Shown piece after piece: positions 7,793 to 16,142 of a DNA stretch of 64,000 nt; position 1 is the first letter of the stretch, and every line of letters starts with the position of its first letter. The position numbers and the translations under genes are program-made. The notes beneath the pieces are model-generated. The model was given only the letters and a program-made list of their open reading frames with translations. It ran no database searches and was not told the DNA's origin. This DNA is from Nitrospinota bacterium (lineage in GTDB: Bacteria; Nitrospinota_A; UBA7883; JACRLM01). The DNA is taken from positions 62,001-126,000 of the forward strand of contig JACQXA010000004.1 of the NCBI GenBank assembly GCA_016208975.1, read 5' to 3'.

Positions 7793-9073
7793 CTACTGCA
7801 AAGTTTTCAGGTAAGTCACCAACTCGGAAATCTGCTCATCCGAAAGGTTGAACTTCGGCATGAACGATTTCTGGGTGACAGACCTTGGATCCTTGAAGTG
7901 TTTCACCATCCACTCTTCTTTTCTGCGAGTGCCGACCTTGGTCAGGTCGGGCGCCAGTTTGCCGCCCTTGCCGTGGATGGTATGGCACACCCAGCAGTTA
8001 TACCGCAGAACAAGCTTTTCACCTTCCGCCAACTCGGCGTATTCCGCCGGGGTGTACAGGCCGGCTATTTCCTGGACCAGGCCGCCGTGTTTCTTTTCAC
8101 CCTCGGCGATCTGCAGGCGGTAACGATACTTCAACGGCACCTTGCTTTCCTTGTTGGAATAGACCCAGGTGGTAAGCATATGCGCCGTTTCTTTGGGCAT
8201 CTCGAAGTTGGGCATTATGGTTTCCTCAACCCCATGCTCCGGATCCGCCGGAGATATTTTCTGCGGGTTCAGGAAATGCTGTAACGTCCACTCGTATTTT
8301 TCCTTCGCGCCTTCCACATGCTTCATGTTGTGGGTGGCCTCGAACTCGTGCTCGGTGGACTCACCGTAACTGGTCAGGTCCGGCGCCACCACCTCGCCCA
8401 CGCCACGGATGGTATGACAGGACACGCATTCTATCTGGAGCGGGTTTTGGCCGGAGGCGTAATCCCTGGCGTCCAGCAACATCTCGGCGCCCTCAAGATC
8501 GGTACCCTGCCGGTAAACCTCTTCATGACACTGGGGGCACGAGGCCTGGACCATGCCAAACTGGCCGGTGGGATACATCGGTGTTTCCCAATGATGGATG
8601 TCCCGGGCATGCGCGTCAAGCTTGTTGGTGCCCAAACCTTGGCCCTGGTGACAGATCACACAACCTGTCTTGTTGAAATCGTGGACCGTGCGGCCATTCT
8701 CCAGTATGCGGGCCGCTTTATGATAGGTGAAAGGCTGGGGAGCGTCTTTCATATCCGGGTTTTCCCATCCCAAATGGCAGGATATGCACCGGTCGGCCAC
8801 GCCCAGTTCCTTGTTCCATATCTGGCGGATCTTGATCTCGAATTTGGCGGCCTCTTTCCGCATTTCCGGATCCTCTTCATGAGCCACCAGCATGTCCCTG
8901 TATTTGTACTGGTACTGTTTCCATTCCGGGGTCATGTCCTTATAGGTGGTAAGGCCGAAAAGGAAAAGTATGGAGACCGAGAATATGGCGTAAAGAAGGC
9001 TCTGTTCCCGCTTCCACAGGACTATGAACCCCAGGACGTTTATTATCAGTATGGCGGCTACTATGTAATTCAT
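7793..9073 (-). CDS. Membrane-anchored penta-heme cytochrome c of the bc complex
   Basis: The 426-residue product has two N-terminal membrane helices (about 3-20 and 28-42) and five CxxCH heme sites: CISCH, CVICH, CPQCH, CVSCH and CWVCH. The last two sit in mono-heme domains with distal methionine candidates (IMPNFEMP, FMPKFNLSDEQ). It follows the cytochrome b C-half by 16 bases behind a GAGGGGAG ribosome site. By position it replaces cytochrome c1 as electron acceptor from the Rieske protein. Multi-heme c subunits in this place are known for bc complexes of several anaerobic and nitrifying lineages. A terminator follows. Confidence 0.92.
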   Translation of the reverse strand: MNYIVAAILIINVLGFIVLWKREQSLLYAIFSVSILFLFGLTTYKDMTPEWKQYQYKYRDMLVAHEEDPEMRKEAAKFEIKIRQIWNKELGVADRCISCHLGWENPDMKDAPQPFTYHKAARILENGRTVHDFNKTGCVICHQGQGLGTNKLDAHARDIHHWETPMYPTGQFGMVQASCPQCHEEVYRQGTDLEGAEMLLDARDYASGQNPLQIECVSCHTIRGVGEVVAPDLTSYGESTEHEFEATHNMKHVEGAKEKYEWTLQHFLNPQKISPADPEHGVEETIMPNFEMPKETAHMLTTWVYSNKESKVPLKYRYRLQIAEGEKKHGGLVQEIAGLYTPAEYAELAEGEKLVLRYNCWVCHTIHGKGGKLAPDLTKVGTRRKEEWMVKHFKDPRSVTQKSFMPKFNLSDEQISELVTYLKTLQ

Positions 9074-9089
9074 CTTTTTTCTCCCCTCG

Positions 9090-9893
9090 CTATATGTTGA
9101 AGAAAGGGGTGGTGACTATATATTTGTAGCCGAACACCAAGCGTAATATCATTTTGCCCGCCACGCTCAAGGTAAGTAGCACGTGAACCTGGATGAGCAA
9201 ATAGCGGACAAGCCCTATACGGTCCAGATAATCCTTAAGCCTGGCGCAAAGAGCTGAAGCCTGGTGAAACCTGGCCACGATGTAAGGCGCAACCATCCCG
9301 CCACCAAAGAAGATGAAAAGGATGGGCCAGCCGATGGCGTTGGGCACGTTTACCGTTTGGGCTTCAGAGACTTTCAGCGGCACGTTGGGATATGTCCAGC
9401 TTTCTCCGCCTATCGGATAGTCTATAACCGGCCAGTAGAACTCCCATGACGGCCCGCGGAACCACTGGCCTATTGCTATAAGCAAGAACCAGAGGAACAG
9501 GCCGAAGGAGAAGTAAACCACCGCGAACTTCCTTTTCGAGAAGCTGTATTTGCCCTGCTCCGCAGGGGAAATGTCCACATATGGGATAAGCACCAGACCT
9601 ATTATTATCTGGGTGGGCAGTAACACCCCGGCTATCCACGGGTCAAAATAAACCAGCAGTTCCTGCAGGCCGATAAAGTACCACGGGGCCTTGGCGGGGT
9701 TTGGCGTTTTCGCCCAAGCCGCCACTTCCTCCAGCGGAGCGTCGAAAATAGCGGAGATGCCCCACAGCACCACCGTAACAAGAAGCATACTAAGGAAAAC
9801 TATCCACACGAAGTTCGGCCACGAAGGCTCGCGCGGATAATCCGGCTTGTTTGAGAGCATATAGCCCGACTTCGCCACGTTCAGCTCAGACAT
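9090..9893 (-). CDS. Cytochrome b C-terminal half (subunit IV-like)
   Basis: The protein has 267 residues with about four or five membrane helices. It contains TPNPAKAPWYFIGLQELL, the region that carries the quinol-oxidation PEWY-type motif, here with APWY. It matches the C-terminal domain of cytochrome b and is encoded separately, as subunit IV is in b6f complexes. An AGGTGG ribosome site precedes the ATG. The gene lies 82 bases after the heme-bearing half and 16 bases before the cytochrome c gene. Confidence 0.92.
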   Translation of the reverse strand: MSELNVAKSGYMLSNKPDYPREPSWPNFVWIVFLSMLLVTVVLWGISAIFDAPLEEVAAWAKTPNPAKAPWYFIGLQELLVYFDPWIAGVLLPTQIIIGLVLIPYVDISPAEQGKYSFSKRKFAVVYFSFGLFLWFLLIAIGQWFRGPSWEFYWPVIDYPIGGESWTYPNVPLKVSEAQTVNVPNAIGWPILFIFFGGGMVAPYIVARFHQASALCARLKDYLDRIGLVRYLLIQVHVLLTLSVAGKMILRLVFGYKYIVTTPFFNI

Positions 9894-9975
9894 CTGCCAC
9901 CTTTCCAGTTAAGGGACAACCAATGTTAACCATATCCACGATACCGAACTAAAAACTTCCCCTTAAGCCCGCCGT

Positions 9976-10782
9976 TTACAGAGGCCCGGAGAACCCGTCT
10001 TTCCTCACCCGCCAGAAATGGAACACCATAAGCGCCGAGGCTATGAGAGGCAACGCCACGCAGTGCCACACATAAGCCCGGATCAGCGCGTTGGCGCCGA
10101 TCCTGGTGCCGCCTATGATGGCAAACCTTATATCGTTATCGATTCGCACCCCAAGGAACTCGGAGAACGGCCCTTCAAACCCGATGAACGGCGTGGCCGA
10201 GGCCATGTTGGTGCCCACGGTAACCGCCCAGAAACCAAGTTGGTCCCACGGCAGAAGATATCCGGTGAAGGACAGCAGAAGGGTAAGCGTAAGTAGAAGC
10301 ACGCCCACCACCCAGTTGAACTGGCGCGGGGCCTTGTAAGAACCCGTATAGAACACCCTGGCCATGTGGACTATAACCGAGAACACCATGGCATGGGCCG
10401 CCCACCGGTGCATGTTCCTCAATATCATGCCGTAGGGAACCATGAACTTGAGGTCTTTCATGTCGGTGAAAGCCCTGCTTTCCTCTGGCACGTAGTAGAA
10501 CATCAATATGACGCCCGTCAGCGTCAGCATGAGGAAAAGGAAGAACGTGATGCCACCCATACACCAGGTGTACCCCAGCTTAAGCCCATGGGTACCAACC
10601 TTGGTGGGGAGAATGTGCATCACGAAGCTGGAGCGCATGACCGCCATGCGCTTCAACAGGGTGTCCGGATAACCGGTCCTGAAGAAAGACCGGTATATGT
10701 CGTTGTCGGTCAAAAGCCGGACAATTTTGCTTAGCAACCCCGGCTCCTGCTGTTTACCGTGTTCAGACGGCGTTTCAGCCAT
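9976..10782 (-). CDS. Cytochrome b N-terminal half (b6-like)
   Basis: The 268-residue product has four membrane helices carrying the two heme-b histidine pairs, one on [16 protein letters not shown] and one on [17 protein letters not shown]. It also has the conserved [14 protein letters not shown] segment of the quinol site. It ends after the fourth helix, so the protein is b6-like and works with the separate C-half. It starts 28 bases after the Rieske gene, behind AAGGGG. It should oxidise quinol and pass electrons to the Rieske cluster in the inner membrane. Confidence 0.95.
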   Translation of the reverse strand: MAETPSEHGKQQEPGLLSKIVRLLTDNDIYRSFFRTGYPDTLLKRMAVMRSSFVMHILPTKVGTHGLKLGYTWCMGGITFFLFLMLTLTGVILMFYYVPEESRAFTDMKDLKFMVPYGMILRNMHRWAAHAMVFSVIVHMARVFYTGSYKAPRQFNWVVGVLLLTLTLLLSFTGYLLPWDQLGFWAVTVGTNMASATPFIGFEGPFSEFLGVRIDNDIRFAIIGGTRIGANALIRAYVWHCVALPLIASALMVFHFWRVRKDGFSGPL

Positions 10783-10810
10783 ATCACAACCCCTTCTTAG
10801 TTATCAGGAT

Positions 10811-11407
10811 TTACGCCTTTATCTCAAGGAAATACGGCGCCTTGGCTATATCTATCTTCTCTTCGTCGGTCCACCTGGGCAGTAGCGTGGACTTCTTATA
10901 TTGAAGCTCGGGACGCTTGATGCCCAAAAGACCGGTAGTGATTATCATGGAACCGTCCGGGGCAAGCTTAATCTTCGCCCGGAACAGCGGCAATGGAGCG
11001 GGACCCGCCACCACTTCACCCTCCACATTGTAGTTGGAGCCGTGACAGGGGCATTTGAACCTCTGCTCGCCGGGAAACCAGTTGGGGGTGCATCCTAAAT
11101 GGGTGCAAACGCCCACCATGGCGTAAACCCCTTTGGAACTCCTTACAATCCAAACCCTTTGCGAGCTTTTAAACCGCTCATCCACCACCACTTCGGTGGG
11201 GTTGACCGGTTTTACATACTCTTCCGGCCGTCCGGCGTTGAACGTGGTCTGGGGCTCATAAAGCACACCGGGATAAAAATACCGGGCAAACGCCGCCCCG
11301 GCGCCCGACAAGAACAGGCCTAGCGACGACCAGCCCGTTATAAGAAAAAACTTTCTCCGCGAGGGCGCGCCTTTACCCCCGGACGATTCGGAGACATGCT
11401 CGGCCAT
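10811..11407 (-). CDS. Rieske 2Fe-2S protein of the bc complex
   Basis: The 198-residue product has a twin-arginine-like start (SRRKFF) before one hydrophobic helix, consistent with Tat export and membrane anchoring. The cluster ligands are in CTHLGC and CPCHGS, with GPAPLPLF after them. The ATG at 11407 is preferred because GGGGAG sits seven bases upstream. The extra ten codons upstream have no such site. It is the first gene of the operon, followed by both cytochrome b halves and cytochrome c. Confidence 0.95.
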   Translation of the reverse strand: MAEHVSESSGGKGAPSRRKFFLITGWSSLGLFLSGAGAAFARYFYPGVLYEPQTTFNAGRPEEYVKPVNPTEVVVDERFKSSQRVWIVRSSKGVYAMVGVCTHLGCTPNWFPGEQRFKCPCHGSNYNVEGEVVAGPAPLPLFRAKIKLAPDGSMIITTGLLGIKRPELQYKKSTLLPRWTDEEKIDIAKAPYFLEIKA

Positions 11408-11482
11408 AAAATTCTCCCCTAAGGTTGCCACTTCCAAGTAAAAGCTTCTTAAACTGCAAGGGTGGCTTTTGGAATCGAAATG

Positions 11483-11504
11483 CCTGCCCCTTGGAAGGGG
11501 CAGG
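11483..11504. promoter_or_regulatory. Perfect palindrome at the bc operon transcription start
   Basis: The arms CCTGCCCCTT and AAGGGGCAGG are exact inverted copies separated by two bases. The site sits just downstream of the putative -10 box, so the predicted RNA would begin at or within it. No T-run follows on the minus strand, so it is an operator or a 5-prime RNA hairpin rather than a terminator. Confidence 0.55.
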
Positions 11505-11511
11505 GTGTTAA

Positions 11512-11540
11512 TTTATAACATACACAAAACTTTATGGCAA
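11512..11540 (-). promoter_or_regulatory. Putative sigma-70 promoter of the bc complex operon
   Basis: On the minus strand TTGCCA and TATAAA are exactly 17 bases apart, about 105 bases upstream of the Rieske ATG. Confidence 0.6.
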
Positions 11541-11805
11541 ACTTTTTTTCAGGCTCGCCAAAAGCCCAAAACACATTGTTTTTTAAAGCGTATTTTAAGG
11601 CGCTGGCCTTGGTTCGGTGTGAAAAGCCTAAATTGCCCTGAATCCTTTGGAACAACGGCTCATCAAATTGGAACAGCTTATTTTTTGATTCTACCTAGTT
11701 TTTTCGAACAAGTCCATTTTTTCAATCTATAAATCCTCCTTTCGCCCTCCGGTACGATTATTGCCCCTTTATGTTTCACCGTCTCACGTTATAAAATGTC
11801 GCGTA
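11541..11805. other. AT-rich divergent intergenic region
   Basis: This stretch lies between the bc operon promoter (leftward) and mobB (rightward). It is rich in T-runs and probably holds the mobB promoter, but no convincing -35/-10 pair or coding sequence was found. Short open frames here lack codon bias and ribosome sites. Confidence 0.5.
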
Positions 11806-12357
11806 ATGAAACTGGAGAAAACACCGAACCATTCCCCTTTGGCCATAGCCTTCACGGGCCCTTCCGGTAGCGGTAAAACCACCCTTATAGAAAAACTGAT
11901 TCCAGAGCTTTCTTCTATGGGGGTTGGGGTGGGCGCGGTGAAACGAAGTCATCACAGGATAGAAGTGGACCACCCTGGCAAAGATTCTTACCGGTTTCGG
12001 GAGGCTGGGGCCAATCCGGTTCTGCTATTAAGCGACGACACGCTGTTTTACGCCGAGAAACTTTCCCTCCCGCTTACGCTGGGTGAAGCGCTGGCAATGT
12101 TCGCCGGAAAGGTGGATCTTGCGCTAGTGGAGGGATTCAAGCAAGAGGCGGCACTGAGGTTTGTTTTCGCTCCCCTTGCCGATATACAGTCAAAAAGCTT
12201 ACACTATGGCAATGACGTGGCCGGTTTTATAGTGGAAACCCCGGCCCCGCCGGGAACCGTGACGGATGATGGCCTGCCGGTGTTTTGCAGGGATAATCCC
12301 CGCGCCCTGGCCCAATGGATAATCCGGGATATCCTGCCGGAAAAGAAAAGGAACTAA
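11806..12357 (+). CDS. mobB: Molybdopterin-guanine dinucleotide biosynthesis adapter MobB
   Basis: The 183-residue GTP-binding protein has a P-loop GPSGSGKTT near its N-terminus, then VGAVKRSHH and LVEGFKQE, all typical of MobB. MobB assists MobA in attaching GMP to molybdopterin. The ATG at 11806 is preferred over one 45 bases upstream because family similarity begins just after it. It is followed by tatA (2-base gap) and moaC, which fits Tat export of molybdoenzymes. Confidence 0.93.
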   Translation: MKLEKTPNHSPLAIAFTGPSGSGKTTLIEKLIPELSSMGVGVGAVKRSHHRIEVDHPGKDSYRFREAGANPVLLLSDDTLFYAEKLSLPLTLGEALAMFAGKVDLALVEGFKQEAALRFVFAPLADIQSKSLHYGNDVAGFIVETPAPPGTVTDDGLPVFCRDNPRALAQWIIRDILPEKKRN

Positions 12358-12359
12358 AA

Positions 12360-12527
12360 ATGTTAAGCATGCCCAAACTTCTTCTGCTTCTGGTGGTGGT
12401 ACTGGTCCTTTTCGGGGCTTCCCGGCTCCCGGCCATTGGTTCCGGCCTGGGCAAAGGCATCCGCAATTTCCGCGACTCTTTTAAAGAGGATGAACCGGAA
12501 AAACTGAAAGACGGAAACGGCAAATAA
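12360..12527 (+). CDS. tatA: Small TatA/E-type twin-arginine translocase subunit
   Basis: The 55-residue protein has an N-terminal membrane helix ([20 protein letters not shown]), the hinge-type FGxxRLP, then an amphipathic helix with [12 protein letters not shown] and a charged tail. This is the TatA/TatE pattern, near the short end of family length. It forms the pore-like part of the Tat system for folded, cofactor-bearing proteins. The ATG at 12360 starts two bases after mobB. No tatC is nearby. Confidence 0.9.
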   Translation: MLSMPKLLLLLVVVLVLFGASRLPAIGSGLGKGIRNFRDSFKEDEPEKLKDGNGK

Positions 12528-12532
12528 CGCCC

Positions 12533-13018
12533 ATGCCGCTAACCCATTTTGATAAACGGGGCTCCGCCTGGATGGTGGACGTGGGAGCAAAGTCCGACAC
12601 CGTGCGCGAGGCGGTGGCCGAAGGCCGGATAATCATGGGTGCGGCGACCCTTCGCCTCATAATGGAAGGCTCCGCCAAGAAGGGTGACGTATTGGGGGTG
12701 GCCCGGCTGGCGGGTATCATGGCGGCAAAAAAAACCCCCGAGATAATCCCCCTGTGCCATAACATTCCCCTTTCGTCTGTGGAGGTGGACTTCACCGTGG
12801 ACGAGACCCGCTCTTGCGTGGTGGCCCGGGCGCTTGTGCGCACCACGGGAAAAACCGGGGTAGAGATGGAGGCTATCACCGCGGTGTCGGCGGCGTTACT
12901 TACGGTTTACGACATGGTAAAGTCCGCCGGGAAAGATATGACCATAACGGACATATCACTGCTTGAAAAAAGCGGCGGTAAGAGCGGACATTATAAAAAG
13001 AACAATGCGGCGAAATAA
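12533..13018 (+). CDS. moaC: Cyclic pyranopterin monophosphate synthase MoaC
   Basis: MoaC converts the MoaA product into cyclic pyranopterin monophosphate in molybdenum cofactor synthesis. The 161-residue protein carries the family signatures [39 protein letters not shown] and [10 protein letters not shown]. It lies five bases after tatA. moaA is not in the window. Confidence 0.97.
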   Translation: MPLTHFDKRGSAWMVDVGAKSDTVREAVAEGRIIMGAATLRLIMEGSAKKGDVLGVARLAGIMAAKKTPEIIPLCHNIPLSSVEVDFTVDETRSCVVARALVRTTGKTGVEMEAITAVSAALLTVYDMVKSAGKDMTITDISLLEKSGGKSGHYKKNNAAK

Positions 13019-13036
13019 CGCGGGAAAGCGGTAAAA

Positions 13037-13768
13037 ATGACATTTGTAAAGTGGTTCAAAGCGTTTAAAACCCTGGTTCTGCCGATGACCATTTTGTGGA
13101 TCGGCGCTTGCGCCTCGCTTACCGATGATTTTTCGGGCAAACATGGCGTTACCGCCCCGGCCCACTCCGCTAGCGAGGGTTCCGAAAAGATACGAACCGT
13201 AGCCGTGCTGGATTTTATCGAGGAGAAAACCGCCAAACCCTCCAACGAACCGGCAATATGCCGCATAACGGGCTTGGCGTTTGCGCCCGGAACTGTGGAG
13301 GATGGCTCTGGCGAAGTTGTGGCGGACAATTTCCGTGGAGCCCTGGGCAAGCTGGGGTATGCGGCGTTGACCAGAGAGGAAACGCTGGAGGCTTTGAAGA
13401 AATTTCCCGCCCCGGGCGATGATAATTTCGTTGCAGTCGCCGCCGAGGTGGGCAAAGCCCTGGGGGTTGAGGCTGTTGTTGTGGGCTCCGTAATGCGGTA
13501 TGAAGACCGCGTTGGGGGCAAGTACATCGCTGATAAACCGGCGTCGGTAGCCTTTTCCGTGGCGGTGATAAACCCCGCGGACGGAAAGATAACCTGGAAG
13601 GCCAAGTTCGACAAAACCCAACAATCGCTGTTTTCAGACCTGACGGACTATAAAACCTTCTTCAAAGGCGGTATGGTGTGGCAAACCGCCTCCCAACTGG
13701 CCAGCCTTGGGGTGGAGAACATATTGAGCCAGTCCCCGTTCCATCCGGTGACGGAGAAGGGGCGGTAA
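13037..13768 (+). CDS. Lipoprotein with CsgG/GNA1162-like fold (putative)
   Basis: The N-terminus is a lipoprotein signal with WIGAC and the lipidated cysteine at residue 25. The mature part starts with a RTVAVLDF strand and has GEVVADNFRGAL and ALGVEAVVVGSVMRYED, ending with NPADGKITWKAKF. This order resembles CsgG/GNA1162/TolB-N-type outer-membrane lipoproteins, but the match is to pattern only. It probably faces the periplasm. It sits 18 bases after moaC and before the GlcF-like gene, and neither neighbour explains its role. Confidence 0.75.
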   Translation: MTFVKWFKAFKTLVLPMTILWIGACASLTDDFSGKHGVTAPAHSASEGSEKIRTVAVLDFIEEKTAKPSNEPAICRITGLAFAPGTVEDGSGEVVADNFRGALGKLGYAALTREETLEALKKFPAPGDDNFVAVAAEVGKALGVEAVVVGSVMRYEDRVGGKYIADKPASVAFSVAVINPADGKITWKAKFDKTQQSLFSDLTDYKTFFKGGMVWQTASQLASLGVENILSQSPFHPVTEKGR

Positions 13769-13839
13769 GACTTCTCAATAGAAGTTACCCCGATTACCAC
13801 CAGCTTAATCCCTCCTCCCTGTCTGCTATAATTTTAAAG

Positions 13840-15198
13840 ATGGAGAAGTTTAAGTACGATTTTCTGGAATCTGTCCGGGACGAGATAGATAAATGCACCA
13901 AATGCGCCTCTTGCCAGGCGGGGTGCCCCACCTATGAGAACTCCGGTTCGGAAACCCTGGTGGCCCGGGGCAAGATACGGCTGGCCAAGGGGGCTTTATC
14001 CGGCGAAACGGATATCACCGGCAGGATAGCCAACGATTTCTCGCAGTGTTTGTCGTGCATGAACTGTCTGGCGTCGTGCCCATCGGGGGTGGACACCATG
14101 AAGATATTCTCCGCCATGCGGGCGGAGATAAACCGGGAAAACGGCTCGGGCCCCATCGCGGGGTTCATTTTCAAATACCTGCTCCCCTACCCGGCCCGGT
14201 TGAACATTCTGGCCAAACTGGTAGGGTTTAGCTCCCTTTTCTATAAAATGGCCCCCCGGTTCATGGCGCGGTTTTTTCCATACTCCCACGGCGGGGTGAA
14301 ACGGGTCACGCCCGATTTTCTTAAAACGAACCTGCGGGCGCTGGCGGCGGAAATCAACAGCCCAAGCGCGGTGAAATCCACCGGCCCCATAAAACGGGTG
14401 GCGTTCTTCTCCGGATGCATGACAGACCTGGCCTTTCCGGAGACCGGGCTTAAAGTGATTGAAGGTCTGAAACGCGCCGGGGTGGAAGTAGTGTTCCCCA
14501 AAGAGCAGGTATGTTGCGGCGCTCCAGCCTATTACAATGGGGACCTTGCGACCACAAAGGCCCTGGCCCGGAAGAACATAGAGGTGTTAAACGCCCTCAA
14601 CGCCGACGCCATAGTGTATTCCTGCGCCACCTGCGGCTCGGTGCTGGGGGAAACCTATCACCAGCTTTTCCCCGGCGACAAAATGGTGGAGGAGCTTACA
14701 GCCAAAGTTGTGGACTACCAGAAGCTATTGATAGAGCTTTCTGTGGAATCCATCATCGCCCCCCAGAACGGCGCCGGACGGAAGATTAAGGTGACATATC
14801 ACGACCCCTGTCATTTAAAACGGGGCATGGGGGTGTTCCGCGAGCCGCGCAAACTGCTCAAGAGCCTGCCCAACGTGGAGTTTGTGGAGATGGAGGGGGC
14901 CGACAGGTGTTGCGGCGGCTCCGGAACCTTCGGGCTGAAGTTTTACGGCATGTCCATGGACATAGGCAAGTTCAAGGTGGACGCCATAAAGAAAAGCGGC
15001 GCGGACATGGTGGTAACCGCCTGCCCCTCGTGCCAGTTACAGTTGGCCGATTCGCTCCACCGCTTCGGGAGCGATATACCCGTGGTTCACACCGCCGATT
15101 TGGTGGACGTGGCCCTGGCCCGCGCCAGCGCCGCGCCACGGAACATAAACACCCATTCCAGCAACGAGACCAACAGCGCCGCCAGCGTAAGGGGTTGA
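13840..15198 (+). CDS. GlcF/LutA-like Fe-S oxidoreductase (two CCG domains)
   Basis: The 452-residue protein has two 4Fe-4S motifs near the N-terminus (CTKCASCQAGCP and CLSCMNCLASCP), followed by two cysteine-rich CCG domains (CCGAPAYYNG and CCGGSGTFG). This is the layout of the glycolate/lactate oxidase Fe-S subunits and heterodisulfide-reductase-like electron carriers. No GlcD/E flavin subunit is adjacent, so the substrate is unknown. The ATG at 13840 is chosen because the extension upstream would overlap the lipoprotein gene and lacks family features. Its 3-prime end overlaps the convergent batB-like gene by 112 bases. Confidence 0.88.
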   Translation: MEKFKYDFLESVRDEIDKCTKCASCQAGCPTYENSGSETLVARGKIRLAKGALSGETDITGRIANDFSQCLSCMNCLASCPSGVDTMKIFSAMRAEINRENGSGPIAGFIFKYLLPYPARLNILAKLVGFSSLFYKMAPRFMARFFPYSHGGVKRVTPDFLKTNLRALAAEINSPSAVKSTGPIKRVAFFSGCMTDLAFPETGLKVIEGLKRAGVEVVFPKEQVCCGAPAYYNGDLATTKALARKNIEVLNALNADAIVYSCATCGSVLGETYHQLFPGDKMVEELTAKVVDYQKLLIELSVESIIAPQNGAGRKIKVTYHDPCHLKRGMGVFREPRKLLKSLPNVEFVEMEGADRCCGGSGTFGLKFYGMSMDIGKFKVDAIKKSGADMVVTACPSCQLQLADSLHRFGSDIPVVHTADLVDVALARASAAPRNINTHSSNETNSAASVRG

Positions 15199-16142
15199 TA
15201 GCGGTCCTCGTACTCCGTAAACTCCTGCGAAGTGATGTCGGTTTTCTCCAACCCCTTTAGCGTATCCACCAGGCTGGTTAGATCCAGGCTTTCGCCGGTG
15301 GTGGCGTGGAACGCGCCGCCGGTGGCCCGGGCTATCTCTTTCAGCGAATCCGCGTCCAGCCGGGATATCACCGTGTCGCCGTTCTCATCGGTTTTATAAC
15401 CCGTCACGTTACCCTTGTCGTCCGTCTCCGGCACTGGCGCGCCAGATGGCGACCCTATACCAACCGGGAAAATGACTATCCCCGATTGAGCCGCGATTTT
15501 TGCCGCCTCCGCCGCCTCCCCCTCCAGGTCCTCGCCATCAGTCACCAATATCACGGCGCGGGTTTTGGCCTTGCTCTTGCCGAAGGCCGCCGATGCGCCC
15601 CTCACCGCTTCGCCGATGGCGGTGCCGGGCACGGGCACGGCGCTCAAGTCAACACTGTCCAGAAACAGCCGCAGGGTGGACACGTCGGTGGTCAAAGGGC
15701 ATTCCACAAAGCTTCTCCCGGCGAAAACCATCAGCCCCATGCGGTTCCCCTCCAGTTCGGAGATAAGCCGCGACACCTCGTGCCTGGCTCGTTCAAACCG
15801 GCTGGGCTTGATGTCTCTTGAGGCCATGCTTTGGGATGTGTCCAGCAGTATCATGATGTCTATCCCGGCCCGGGTTATCTCGGTGGGTTTCACGCCATAT
15901 TGCGGCCGCATGAGCGACACAACAACAAGCGCCGCCACAACGCAAAGCGTGGCCACGGTTAAATATCCCTTGCCGAAAGGCCCGCGCTCCACAATCCTGC
16001 CCATAAGTTTCGGCGTGAACATGCTCGATAATGCCCCGGCGTTTCTCCGAAGCCCCCAAACCGCCAGCCCAGCGGCCAGCGGGATGATTAGAAGCAGGAG
16101 GGCGAATTGGGGATCGTGAAATCTCATGGCGCCACCCTCCAA
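15087..16142 (-). CDS. VWA-domain membrane protein (BatB-like)
   Basis: The 351-residue product has two N-terminal membrane helices, a von Willebrand A domain with the MIDAS motif DTSQS followed by TDGED, and a C-terminal membrane helix near LAALLVSLLEWVFMF. It is the second of two paralogous VWA proteins at the end of a moxR operon, matching BatB of the Bacteroides aerotolerance (Bat) set. Its start overlaps the preceding batA-like gene by 19 bases. Its 3-prime end overlaps the GlcF-like gene on the other strand. Confidence 0.9.
   Translation of the reverse strand: MEGGAMRFHDPQFALLLLIIPLAAGLAVWGLRRNAGALSSMFTPKLMGRIVERGPFGKGYLTVATLCVVAALVVVSLMRPQYGVKPTEITRAGIDIMILLDTSQSMASRDIKPSRFERARHEVSRLISELEGNRMGLMVFAGRSFVECPLTTDVSTLRLFLDSVDLSAVPVPGTAIGEAVRGASAAFGKSKAKTRAVILVTDGEDLEGEAAEAAKIAAQSGIVIFPVGIGSPSGAPVPETDDKGNVTGYKTDENGDTVISRLDADSLKEIARATGGAFHATTGESLDLTSLVDTLKGLEKTDITSQEFTEYEDRYQPLTLAALLVSLLEWVFMFRGAALARARATSTKSAV

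Noticed and set aside
8318-9100. 260-aa plus-strand reading frame
   Set aside because: It lies wholly opposite the penta-heme cytochrome c gene and shows no protein-like features.
11449-11655. 68-aa minus-strand frame upstream of the Rieske gene
   Set aside because: It spans the palindrome and promoter and lacks a ribosome site and any family likeness.
12227-12523. 98-aa minus-strand frame over mobB/tatA
   Set aside because: It is a shadow of tatA, whose small product has clear TatA features.
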